Source: Salvia splendens (Eukaryota; Streptophyta; Magnoliopsida; Lamiales; Lamiaceae). From it: 64,000 bases of DNA. Both the position numbers and the translations under genes were made by a program. The stretch spans positions 35,389,779 through 35,453,778 of the forward strand of contig NC_056040.1 in NCBI RefSeq assembly GCF_004379255.2, written 5' to 3'. Below the pieces are notes generated by a model. It did not search any database. It was not told where the DNA came from and saw nothing but the letters and a program-made list of their open reading frames with translations. Positions 23,228 through 33,568 of the stretch are shown piece by piece (the stretch's first letter is position 1; the number at the start of each line of letters is the position of its first letter).

Positions 23228-23519
23228 GATGAACAATTTATGAAAGAAAAAAAAGGCCCTCGTTGAGTGAGAAGCTCCTCCTTCTCTCTAAACACAACTC
23301 CCTATTGTCCCGCCTTGTAACACCGTTGCCAACCACCGCCGCCCTCTTCAACTCAAGGTCTTCACCTTCGCTTCCCTCCCCTCCACTCCGACCACAACCC
23401 ACGGCCTTCTTTCAACCCTCACGACCCTAAACGCTGCCGGCCTCCGCCTTTGTGTCGGATCTTACACCGTCACCTCCGCTTCCCCCCGACCACGCTGGTG
23501 ACTTGGCACACGCTCGGCC

Positions 23520-26199
23520 ATGCCGGACCATCCGCCGGACAAGTCGCCGGGGCCCGAGGAACCTCGCACCATCTCGGACCAGCGCATGGTCTTTCGGTCG
23601 GCCGAGGACCCCATCCCTAATCCTCCGAGCAAGAAGACGAAGCAAAAGCCACAAAACTCAAAATGAGGAAAAGTACACCGGCTCCTCCAACTAAAGGAAA
23701 TGGTCGGAAAAGGTTTGTTCTTTCACCCCTTCCGGAGGACAAACAACCTTGGAAGAGGCTCGAGTTCGGGTCGGAATACTCGTCCCCACCCGGGAGCCCT
23801 AAGTGCAAAGGGACCATCTTTCCGGCGAGTCGCCGAGTGATCAAGGGGACAACGGCCAGCGGGATGAAGTAGAAAGTGCTTCGGGCACCAAGGAATGCCA
23901 ATTGGCCATTGCCAATGCGGTCCTATCGACCATGGCCTCCAAAAATCAAAATTCCGACCAGGTTGCCGGTGCGGCCGCCGGCGACGACCATGCCGTCGAA
24001 GAGGAGGACGTGACCCCTCCGGATCATGACAAACCTAAAGTACATGCGGCAGCAAAAGCAAAAGACTCATTGGAAGTAGTGGAAGTCAACTTACCCGAAT
24101 TGGAAGTGGGAACAAAAACTCTTTTCGAAAGTGGCTTGGCGCCTTGCCCATTTGGAATGTCACGTGATGTCCTAGCCGTTGGAGGGCTAATGCAGCCAAA
24201 AACTACCCATCTCCTACACCTCGCAGCCTTGGATTTGGCGGACAAGCTAGACACCATGACCGCCCAACCACTTCTCGACGCCGACCAGCCGGAGGATGCG
24301 CACATGGCCGATGGGTCTCACTACTCTTCCCTTCCGGAGTCCGACCAAGCCTTGCTTGCACCTACGGGGCCTTTCATCCCCTCCTTTGAGGAGTTTCCCC
24401 CTCTAGCGAGAGGACGGACCTTAAAACTTCGAGACACGTTCGAGGCTGGCGCGGCAAAGTCGACGGCTTTTGTGGCTTGGTCGAGGCCGGAGCCGCCTGG
24501 CCTGGCACAGCGTGCGGAGGCGAATGTGAACCTGGCCGGAAGGGAAGCTCACAGGGGTGCGGCCACCAAGGTTGGGGCCGAGGGTCATACGGCCACCCCG
24601 ACACCACCTACCAACCCGATGGTGGGCGAAGCTCCGACTAGTTCTGTCACGGCTATCCAGGACCAGCCGATGGCCATGAGTGACCTATCCCACGACGACG
24701 CGAGACGAGGGCCGATGGTCGCTAGCTGAGAAAGAGGGGCCGAAGTTCCCTCGGGTACCTCTAGTAGGCCGAAATCGATGGCGGAGCTACTTAAGGGTTC
24801 TCCCGAACCCAATGGTCCTCAAGTCTTCGTGCCGGAACAGATCCAAAACATTGGTTTTGCCTCCATGTCCAATGGAGTTCCGGCCATCTACTTCTCCGGG
24901 GCTGAAACACAAAAGCTTGCTGATAGCATAGGGCACGCCATCGTGGGTAAGTTTACACATTCTATTCCTACGGGCCATCAAATTCAAAAAACTCTAGATA
25001 ACATTAAATTCCGATGTGGCTTCAATTGGAAATACATTAATGCTAAACATATCCTTATCCAATGCGAGGATTTGGCGGATTATGCCCGGCTTCTCGGAGG
25101 CCCAAAGGGAACACCCGTTTGGCTCATTGATCGCCACCCAATGAGGGTCTTCAAATGGTCCCCAGATTTCAATGCATATTGTGAGACCCCGATAGCAGCA
25201 ATTTGGTGTAATTTAATCGGACTCCCAATTCACTTGTTTGATCAATCCGCTCTTTTCGCCATCGGCAAGCTCCTCGGCAATCCAATCCAAGTTGATCGGG
25301 CCACGACTACCAAGACGAGACTCTCCTTTGCCCGCATTTGTATTGAGATTGACATCACCAAACCGCCCCCTGAAGAGATAATCCTTGACTTGTGCGGCCG
25401 CGAGTTGGTGCAACAAGTCCGGTGGGATAAGATCCCATCCTATTGCCAAGAGTGTAAACATGTTGGCCATGCAAGTGATGTGTGCTATGCGATGGGCAAA
25501 AAGGAAACGCCGCCGAAACGAAACTACAATATCAACCCGCCAAAGAAGGCAAACCCCGAAGGCCACGGTATGAAGGGCATGCAAGAAGCGGTGAGGTACA
25601 ATCCTAACTCCAATGAAGGGAACCGCCAAGGGAAGAATAAGGGCAATGCCGGGAATCGTCCTAACAACAATTCAAATGGAGAGGAAGAAAGGGATACAAC
25701 TTGGGATGGTCCGGACATTATGGGTGGAACCCAAGGAGGGAATGCTTCGTGCCCCGGAACATTCAAAGTGGGCCTCAAGCGCGGGGGAGGGGAAAAAGGG
25801 AACCCAACACCCCCGACCACCGAGCCACCTTCACCAATTCATGGAGATATGGATGCGGAATGGGAGTACACCAAGGCGAGCTGATCGGTGTCCCCGCCTA
25901 CACGAGGGAGTGCGAGAGGGGGCGCACGCCATGCAATGACTAGGGGGCATGGTTTCTTCTCAAGTAAGAATCACATTAGCACTAACCAATACTACTCCGT
26001 CATGGCGAATGGAGAATTTGATGTCGACAATTGTGGGGAAGCGGACGACTCGGCCATGGACATGCAAGTGGGGACCGAGAGGATTGGAGACGGCTCTCCA
26101 CTTGACGATGCCGAGGAGCACGCAACGAACAAAGAGCAACATCTCATTGAATATCAAGGAGTGACTTCGTCTCCTTCGGGTACGCATCCTACTTGTTAA
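23520..26199 (+). pseudogene. LINE A2 ORF1 (DUF4283 / CCHC), broken
   Basis: ATG at 23520 (MPDHPPDKSPGPEE) followed by the EEPRTISDQ motif. Breaks relative to the intact E copy: a frameshift at about 23640-23665, a one-base loss near 23829 (A1 keeps the base), a stop at 24727-24729 and a stop at 25882-25884. Between these the frames are open: 23829-24726 with VNLPELEVGTKTLFESGL and SFEEFPPLARGRT, then 24778-25881 with PNIGF-like QNIGFASMSN, the DUF4283 domain (about 24840-25440) and an intact knuckle CQECKHVGHASDVC (about 25444-25485), then a G/R-rich tail (RGSARGGARH) and HISTNQYYSVM. It terminates at TAA 26197-26199. Confidence 0.9.
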
Positions 26200-29100
26200 T
26201 GATGTCTTACAATATCATGTTTTGGAACGTGAGGGGAATCGCAAATGCGTCAACCCAAAACGTTTTGAAAAGGCTAATTAAATCTCATAATGTTTTATTC
26301 CTTGCAATAATGGAACCACTCACAACACCGGATCCGGACCGGTTCTCCAAGGCCCTGGGGCTGTCCTACATTCGATCGTACATGACCGGAAAAATCTGGT
26401 TGTTTGCGGAAGAGGGATCCACTTTTGATATTGATTGTGATTCGGAACAAATCCTACATGGGCGTCTCAAGTCCCACCGCATTGCTAGGCCGCTGGCCAT
26501 TTCGGCCGTGTATGCCAAATGCACAAGATCCGAAAGACACCTCCTGTGGGATAAGATGAGAGAGATTGCTGGGCCCCTCGAAGGATCACCATGGATTATC
26601 GGTGGTGACTTCAACACCATCCTATCACACCGACATAGGGTTGGGAGCGACACCAACCGGCAAGCCGAGATGGTCGACTTCGCGGAGGCAATTGAAGACT
26701 GTAGGCTCCTTGATCCGGGGTTCGATGGGGCGGAATTCACATGGGCCAAAAACGGCCTCTTTGAAAGATTGGATAGAGTGCTTGTTAGTGAGGGTTGGGC
26801 TAGGGCCTTCGAAGCTACTCGGGTTACGAACTTCCCTCGGGTTGCTTCGGACCACGGGCCGGTCCTTGTAAGATGTAAGACGTTGAACACTACCATCGGA
26901 GGCAAGGCATTCCGATTCCAGAACATGTGGATCCGACATGGGGGGTTCATGGCTGTAGTGCAAAATGCATGGGAGGAGAGTACGGGGGCGAGTGGACTCC
27001 TAAATATTCAAATCAAACATGCTAGAGTGAAAAGAGCCCTAAAGGAGTGGAACAAAGAAGTTTTTGGGAACATCCATGCCAACCTCAAGGAAAAGGAGGA
27101 AGGAATTGTCGTGGCCCAATCCATCTTCGAGGCAAGGCCAACACCGGAAAATAGGACAATGATCAATAAATACATTGCCGAGTACATCATGTTGCTGAAA
27201 ATGGAAGAGGCACCTTTCCAAGAGCAACTTCTATATCGCCGAAATCCATGACCATTGGGCACCCTCGATCCAAGCGGAAGGAGGCTTCACTAGGGGCACC
27301 TTTCCTTTCCTCTACCTCGGCGTCCCCATCTACCGTGGTGTAAAGCGCACGGACATGTTCCTCTTCCTACGTGAAAAGATTGCAAGAAGGATCTCGGGCT
27401 GGGCACACCGGCACTTATCTTTTGGAGGGAGGCTCACGCTGATTAAGAGCACCCTTGAAGCGATCCCCTTACACATCTTCCAAGCCATTGAGCCCACTGC
27501 CGGCACCTTAAAACAACTTGATCAACAAATGGCCCGATTCTTTTGGGGATCTACGAGTGAGAGAAAGCGAACCCATTGGATTGGATGGGATCAAATGTGT
27601 CGCCCTACCGAGGAAGGAGGTCTCGGGATTCGGAAAACTTTGGAGGTTTTACGTGCTTTAAACATAAAATTATGGTGGCGCTTCCGGGAACAAAACTCCC
27701 TTTGGGCAAAATACATGATGGCAAAATATTGCTCCATCTCCACACCACTTACCTTGAGAACGCCGAGCAGGAGTAGCCCTACATGGAGGAGGCTCTCTAG
27801 AGCTTGGACTCTCGCTCAACCGTACATGAGGTGGCTTGTGGGGCAAGGGAATATCTACTTCTGGGATGACATCTGGCTTGGCAACAGCCCACTCAGGGAC
27901 CTCAGCCTTGATGATAGGGGAAGGCCAACCACCCGGGTCTCGGAGTTTATTACAAATGGCACTTGGGATGAACCCAAGCTCAGACTTCTGCACGATCAAG
28001 CCGGCATCCCACAGCATATTATTGATCGCATCCTCAGCACCCCGATACTCCAAGACGAACAGGATATCCCGCGGTGGACCCTCTCTGAGCACGGGGAATT
28101 CACGGTAGCATCGACGTGGGACACACTCCGAGGGCGGAACCCGATCGTTCAAGGCCTGGGTGATGTTTGGCAGGCGGGCCTCACTAAGTCAATAGCCATC
28201 TTCATCTGGAGGCTTCTTTCCAACCGGGTGCCAGTCGACACAAAACTTCAGTGGCGGGAGATTGAACTTGCCTCCAAGTGCCAATGTTGCCCTCTTCGAC
28301 CGAATATTGAGTCCCTCCAACACCTCTTCATTCAGGGTTACGGAGCTCGCAGAGTATGGAATGAGTTTGATTCGTGGTTTGATGGGGCGACCCCCCGCCT
28401 CTCAATCAATGACACAATCCCAACGAGAATTGAAACTTGGATGCGAAGATGTCACCAACCGAACAAGAAGCACCTTAGCCGAGCCATCCCCTACCTCATC
28501 TTGTGGTTCATCTGGGCGAAAAGAAACAGGAGCCGGCACCAAGACACGAGGTTCAATCCGCACAATGTGGTATGGCAGATCCACATGTTCATCCGGAACT
28601 CCATGGCCAACGGGAACTTGAAGCCGAAGCATGGACGAGGAGTCAAACTTAGAATCAACATCCCGCAACAAGTGGAACCAGCTAGGGCGCAGCCGCTAGC
28701 CATGGCAATCAAATGGGACCCCCCGGACCACCCTTGGATTAAACTAAACACGGATGGCTCCTTTAATGAAGTGACCAACAAAGCAGGGGGGAGGAATCAT
28801 TCGGGACAGCTCGGGCAACATGCTGGTGGCGTTTAGCACGCCCCTTGAAGCACACTCGGCTCTGGAGGCTGAGCTGACGGCCATGATCCATGGGCTGCGC
28901 TTAGCCAAGGATCTTGACTTACCAATCTGGATCGAATCAGATGCCGAGCAAGCCATTAATCTGGTCAATGGAGCAGGGTGGGGGCCGGCTCTAGCTCGGC
29001 AAGCAGTGGCGCAATTGATCCTGCTCAAGCGCCAACTTAAATTCTGAGCCACCTTCATACACCGGGAGGGGAACAAGGCGGCGGATTTCCTTGCGAGAAT

Positions 29101-29227
29101 GGGCCTAAGGCTTGATAGCGGTCGACAATTGGATCATAATTCTGCACCAAGAGACCTCATGGACTTCGTCCGATTGGACCGAATGGGTGTTCCAAACATT
29201 CGAACCCTAGATGGGGACGGATACTAG
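26199..29227 (+). pseudogene. LINE A2 ORF2: endonuclease kept, RT deleted
   Basis: The ATG at 26199-26201 overlaps the ORF1 TAA (TAATG); a second ATG follows at 26202. The endonuclease is complete and open (26199-27215): MFWNVRGIAN, FLAIMEP with the catalytic Glu, GGDFNTIL and ASDHGPVLVR. At about 27215 the linker jumps to NFYIAEIHDHW, removing the whole RT core including YADD, out of frame. A second open frame (about 27240-28836) covers the RT thumb, zf-RVT (TVASTWDTLRGRN, CQCCPL) and the first RNase H Asp (LNTDGSF). A G-run indel near 28795 and a stop at 29045-29047 interrupt RNase H. The natural stop is 29225-29227. Confidence 0.92.
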
Positions 29228-29457
29228 AGTCGGTTACTCGGAGATGGAAGATCATAGAGCGTTTGTTTTGTTTAATTGCACTTTTGAAGGGAGTAGGATG
29301 GGGTCCGAGCCGTGTGGAGTCGGACCGCTTTCTACTATTGCCTTTGCTATGGCACACCACTTTCGGGTGTGGCCACGTTCTGTAATCCCCCTTTTTGATA
29401 TATAGGGATGAGGGACCCACGAACTCTCCACCGTAATGGTGTTTAATTAAAAAAAAA

Positions 29458-29474
29458 AACAATTGTCATATCTT
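29458..29474. repeat. Target site duplication of LINE A2 (right)
   Basis: Exact copy of 23211-23227, directly after the A tail. Confidence 0.9.
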
Positions 29475-29688
29475 AACAGCCTATTTGAAGCATAACTCTT
29501 ATATACGGGTTTACTTGGGCAACAAGCAATCCTTTTGAATCAAAATTGCCCACAATTATACATTTTGTGATGTGTGTAACGTAATGACATCAAAGACAAG
29601 ATCATTTTGGTCAATATAGCAGAATAGTCATGGTTGTCTCGTTGAATTTCATTTAGAGCATAACTATTTGTATTTGGCTTTACTTGGC
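29475..29688. repeat. AT-rich satellite (middle block)
   Basis: Continues the array after LINE A2. It contains AACAGCCTATTTGAAGCATA and a divergent second half-unit with GACAAGATCATTTTGGTCAA. When A2 and the ORF1-only element are subtracted, the markers at 23175 and 32372 are 336 bp apart, exactly two monomers of 168 bp. No gene. Confidence 0.8.
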
Positions 29689-29703
29689 CAACAAGGAAAC
29701 CAT
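29689..29703. repeat. Target site duplication of the ORF1-only element (left)
   Basis: CAACAAGGAAACCAT, 15 bp, repeated exactly at 32303-32317. It may extend three T further into the poly(A) complement. Confidence 0.9.
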
Positions 29704-29948
29704 TTTTTTTATTTAAAACACCACGAGGGTGGAGGGTTAAGGCAGACCCACACATGTGCATTGCCAAAGACCATTGCAACGAACAAACAAAACACCGAAT
29801 CGCCCAAAAGTGACGACTCGCCAAGACCTATTAGAGTACAACGAGGGCCTCCCTATCAACTAGAGTGGTCATCTAAATACTCTTAACAACCCTTTTACAA
29901 TTACAATGGTGCAATCTTTGCAATACCAAAACCTAAGACCATTTCCTA

Positions 29949-32181
29949 ATTGAGACCCGCAATAGGGATACCTCCGCAGGGAACGGTGTCTCCTGGGTCA
30001 AGGTCCTTGATGAAACCCTCCATCTCCCTGCTGGGGAGCCCACATGAGAAATTCATTGAGCCAATACTCGGCTCATTCGCATCCGAATTACCACTCCCAA
30101 ACGTCACCGTGGCAACGTTCTCCTTCAAACGCCAATTATCAATGTGGTGGCCTTTGGTAAACAAATCTCCCTCGTGCACCCCTACCTTTCCTCTTCCTCG
30201 ACACCACTTGGAAACCATCCTTGTCTACGCTTGGTTGGTTTCTATTTGCCACTCTTGGGGCCGACGAACCAACATCCATTATACCTTCCTTGCGCCTCTC
30301 TTGGTTGGCACATTCTTTATCATTGTTTCTATGCTCATAACTCGTTGAAGTGCTGGCCCAAGTATCCACCTTTGGACGTCATTCTCGGCGGATGATCTTG
30401 GAGACATTACTCGAATAGTGCGTCATTGTTGGCGTTCGGTGGTTCTTACTTCCATCACGGTCCTTCCTTCCCAAAGCATGACACTTATCAATGGTGTGCC
30501 CAACATGCTTACAATTGGTACAAAACAAAGGTATACGATCCCATGTCACTTTGTACCTTGATTCTTTACCTAAGATATTGAGAATAATCTCTTCCGTAGG
30601 GGGCGTAGATATGTCAATCTCAACGCATATCCTAGCAAAGGAGAGTCGGGATTGGTTAATTGTGGCATGATCGGCTTGTAATGGCTTGCCTAGTAGCTTG
30701 CCGATCGCCATGAGGGCCGATTCTTCAAAAAGATGCGCCGGAATTCCGATGATGTTACACCAAACGGCAACAATCGGTGACTCAAAAAAAGTACTCCCTC
30801 CGTCCCGTGCTACTCGCACGTTTGCTTTTCGGCTCGTCACAACGTCCTTACACTATTTATAATTTAAGTTAGAATTAATGCATTTAATTAATATGTTAGT
30901 TTAAGTTAAGAGCTCTTTTATTAAGTTATGTCTCATTACACCTAAAATTCTTTTTTAATTATACAAAAAAATCAATTCCAAATTTACGGCCTAAAATGAA
31001 AAGTGCGAGTAGCATGGGACGGAGGGAGTATTAAAGTCCGGCGCCCACTTGAACACCCTCATCGGGTGTATATCAATAAGCCAATTCGGATTCCCATTAG
31101 GACCATTAAGCACCTTAGTATAATCAGCCACTTCTTGGAATTGGATTAAAATGTGCCTAGCATTCAAGTGTTTCCATGTGAAAGCACCAACCAGCCCCAT
31201 ACCCCCAAAGCTTTTTTGGATTTGAAACGTAGTTGGGAGCGAGTGGGAGAACTTCCCGACTAAGGCTAATCCTAGTTTCTCCGATAGATATTTCATTTCT
31301 AAATCGGTAAATGAAAGAGATGGGGTACCTTCGTGGCAGCCGGCCGTCCCCATAGGCTTGGCCTTGTCGGCATCAAGCGTGATTGGCTTGGCCTTTTGGC
31401 TAGTGTACAAGGCTGAAGCTCCCTCCACATTCCTCATCCCTCCATGGGAGAATAATTGGCTTGCCTTCTTCCAAGCAGCCGCCGGCAGGACCAGGTTTTC
31501 CGGCGGTGGTGCGTCGGAGCCGTGGTCATCCTTACCTCCATCTTTGCCGAGAAGAGGATGCATAGTACATGGTGGTGATTTTGAATTGAAAATGGCATTT
31601 TCCACAAATGCACCAACATTATCCTGTCCAAGGAAAGTGGCCTTTGTCTTATCCTCCTTCTGTGAGTCACATGGACCCACCAACTCACATGCCACCCCAT
31701 CCTTCACGTGGGCCATGGTACTTGCAATGGTCAGTCGGTTGACCATCACTTTCTCCATGCTTGATCCTCCAAGATTCCGGCCAGCCGGTGACATTCCGGC
31801 CATCTCCTCACCCTCGAGCCCTTCCATTCCACTCATCGGGACGCTCCCTTCCTTGGCCATTTGGGCTAGAGAGCCCAACATATCCCCAAAAGGGGCGAGC
31901 TTGTTTTTCGATGTCCCTTTCCTTTCACCATGGAGTTCCGCAACGAAACTATCAACCATTTCAAAAACCATCTTCTTCTTAGCCCGACTAACCTCCGAAC
32001 CAGATTCAAGGCCGGCTCGTTTGAGGGCTTGTCGAGCTTTCTCCGGGTGAGGCGTGCCAACCCGTTTGGTTTTAGACCGTGCAATCGAATGAAACTTCCA
32101 CCCCGGTGAAGAGAGGGGTTGCATCGTGTGTTCCAAGGCCGCGGCATCCCCCTCCGGAAACTCACCACCGGACTTCGCCAT
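29949..32181 (-). pseudogene. ORF1 of ORF1-only LINE, split by a MITE
   Basis: ATG at 32181 (MAKSGGEFPEGD). The frame is open to the MITE at 31028 with the KTKRVGTPHPEKARQALKR segment, SRAKKKMVFEM, DHGSDAPPPENL, then the first half of DUF4283 (GLALVGKFSHSLPTT, HPMRVFKWAPDF). Beyond the MITE (below 30794) the frame resumes through RLSFARICVEIDIS and the knuckle CTNCKHVGHTIDKCH (about 30515-30475). A stop at 30379-30381 stands where sister copies have Trp, and a one-base shift lies near 30170-30215 before the end GGIPIAGLN (29951). Apart from the MITE only two small lesions are present, which fits a fairly young copy. Confidence 0.88.
30794..31028. mobile_element. Stowaway-like MITE (235 bp) in a LINE ORF1
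   Basis: Terminal inverted repeats start CTCCCTCCGTCCC and match for about 26 nt with one mismatch (the right arm reads CTCCCTCCGTCCCATGCTAC inward). TA dinucleotides at 30792-30793 and 31029-31030 are the target duplication. Interior is AT-rich with no ORF. This TIR and TA target are those of plant Stowaway elements moved by Tc1/mariner-type transposases. Taking out the element and one TA leaves the host ORF1 reading in frame. Confidence 0.92.
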
Positions 32182-32302
32182 GTATCGGTTGCAACAATCA
32201 CATTACACCACCCTCAAAGGGGAGGGAGGAAGAGAGGGCAAATTCTAGAGAGAAGGGAGAGCTTCTCTCACCAAGAGTAGGATAGTCTGAGCTCTCGGGT
32301 TG

Positions 32303-32317
32303 CAACAAGGAAACCAT
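32303..32317. repeat. Target site duplication of the ORF1-only element (right)
   Basis: Exact copy of 29689-29703, next to the element's 5' end. Confidence 0.9.
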
Positions 32318-33461
32318 TTATATCCAAATGACCTACAAACTTTCATTGTACGATCTTTGTTAGGTAATTGCATCAAGATAGGATCATTTTCATTGAAATA
32401 ACATCTTAGGAATTTTTATGTCTTAACAGCTTATTTGAAGCATAACTCTTATACGTTGGTTTACTTGGACAATAAGCAAACCTTTTGTATCAAAACTTCC
32501 CACACTTATACATTTTGTGATGTGTGTAACATAATGACATCAAAGAGAAGATCATTTTGGTCAATAGAGCAGAATAGTCATGGTTGTCTCATTGAATTTT
32601 AAAAAATAATTTAAAAAATGATCTTGTTTTTTATGACAATGCATTGGGAATAATAATCATAGTCATGGTTGCCTACAAAATAGGTAATGATTTGAGAAGT
32701 TATTGTCATATTACATTGAAGAAACAATGGTTGTCTGTAACGTATAATGGAACGGTGAAAGCCGTTTTACACACATCTGGGTTATACGTTACAGAGCATA
32801 ATAATCATTAAACAATAATGATTACTACTATCCCAATAATGATTATTATGCTCTATTGACCAAAGTGATCTTGTTTTTTATGACAATGCATTACATACAT
32901 CACAAAATGCATGTGTGTTGGCGATAAAGTAAACCCAAATATAATGAGTTATGCTATAAATTCACTCTCACGGGACAACAATGAGTATTATACTTTATGG
33001 ACCAAAATGATCTTGTTTTTTTTGACAATACGTTACAGACATCACAAAATGTCTGTACAATGACTATTGGTTTACTTTGGCAAGATACTTGGCAACCATG
33101 ACTATTGTATTGTACAAAAAACAAGATCATTTTTTATGACAATGCTGATACTAGCTAATATTATGCTCTGTAATATGTTACAGAGCCTAATAATCATTTT
33201 AAACAATGTAATATTAGCTATTACAGATTTCAACCATTATGGGAAACCTAATTTCGATATTGCATTAATCCTTTTTTGTGCAATGCTGATTTTAACCACT
33301 ATTTCCTCAATGCAATATGACAATAACCCTGATGTGTGTAAAGTACAATGATTATACGAGTTAACTTATAAAATAAGCTTTAAAGATATGACTATTACTA
33401 TGAGTTATGTCCACCAAAACCAACTAATTTGTATGCTATTAGTGTCGAAACAGAAGACACA
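32318..33461. repeat. AT-rich satellite block with an inversion
   Basis: Markers ATCAAGATAGGATCAT (32372) and ATCAAAGAGAAGATCA (32539) continue the 167-bp period. After about 32720 the units run in the opposite orientation: GACCAAAGTGATCTTG near 32857 and GACCAAAATGATCTTG near 33000 are reverse complements of the 32550-32570 motif. At the turn lies a hairpin with 14-nt perfect arms, 32734-32747 and 32782-32795 (TCTGTAACGTATAA). Beyond 33100 the repeats are degenerate. No gene is supported here. Confidence 0.75.
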
Positions 33462-33568
33462 ACTTGGTCACCCTCGTTAGTGAGAGAAGCTCTCCCTTCT
33501 CTCTAAAATTCGCCCTCTCTCCCTCCTTCCCTTTGAGGGAGGTGAAATGTGATTGTTGCATCCGACAC

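Larger units (their letters stand above)
23228..29457 (+). mobile_element. LINE A2, full-length insertion with internal ORF2 deletion
   Basis: 6230 bp between a perfect 17-bp target site duplication, so both ends are original. 5'UTR 23228-23519, ORF1 23520-26199, ORF2 26199-29227, 3'UTR 29228-29457 ending in GGTGTTTAATT plus A. The 5' terminus contains GAGTGAGAAGCTCC and TTCTCTCTA. ORF2 lost the RT core by a deletion near 27215, so the copy either was mobilised in trans or was deleted after insertion. It sits in the satellite array. Confidence 0.92.
29704..32302 (-). mobile_element. ORF1-only LINE derivative, complete copy
   Basis: Read on the minus strand: 5'UTR 32302-32182, ORF1 32181-29949, a ~245-bp 3' region and a short A-rich tail, bounded by an exact 15-bp target site duplication. 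There is no trace of ORF2 (endonuclease, RT or RNase H). The 3' region ends AACCCTCCACC-CTCG-TGGTGTTT, like the autonomous LINEs here. The copy at 2166-3218 has the same layout and a homologous 3' region. A 235-bp MITE (30794-31028) was inserted later. Analogous to mammalian HAL1 in layout: a LINE derivative that keeps only ORF1 and must use ORF2 from elsewhere (inference). Confidence 0.85.

Noticed and set aside
33067..33351. A 94-codon hydrophobic open frame that resembles a small membrane protein
   Set aside because: It lies inside degenerate AT-rich satellite sequence, has no relatives in the window, and its hydrophobicity follows from T-rich codons.
22998..33461. Repeat array considered as CRISPR
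   Set aside because: The repeats are ~167 bp, contiguous and without spacers, and the context is a plant nuclear genome.
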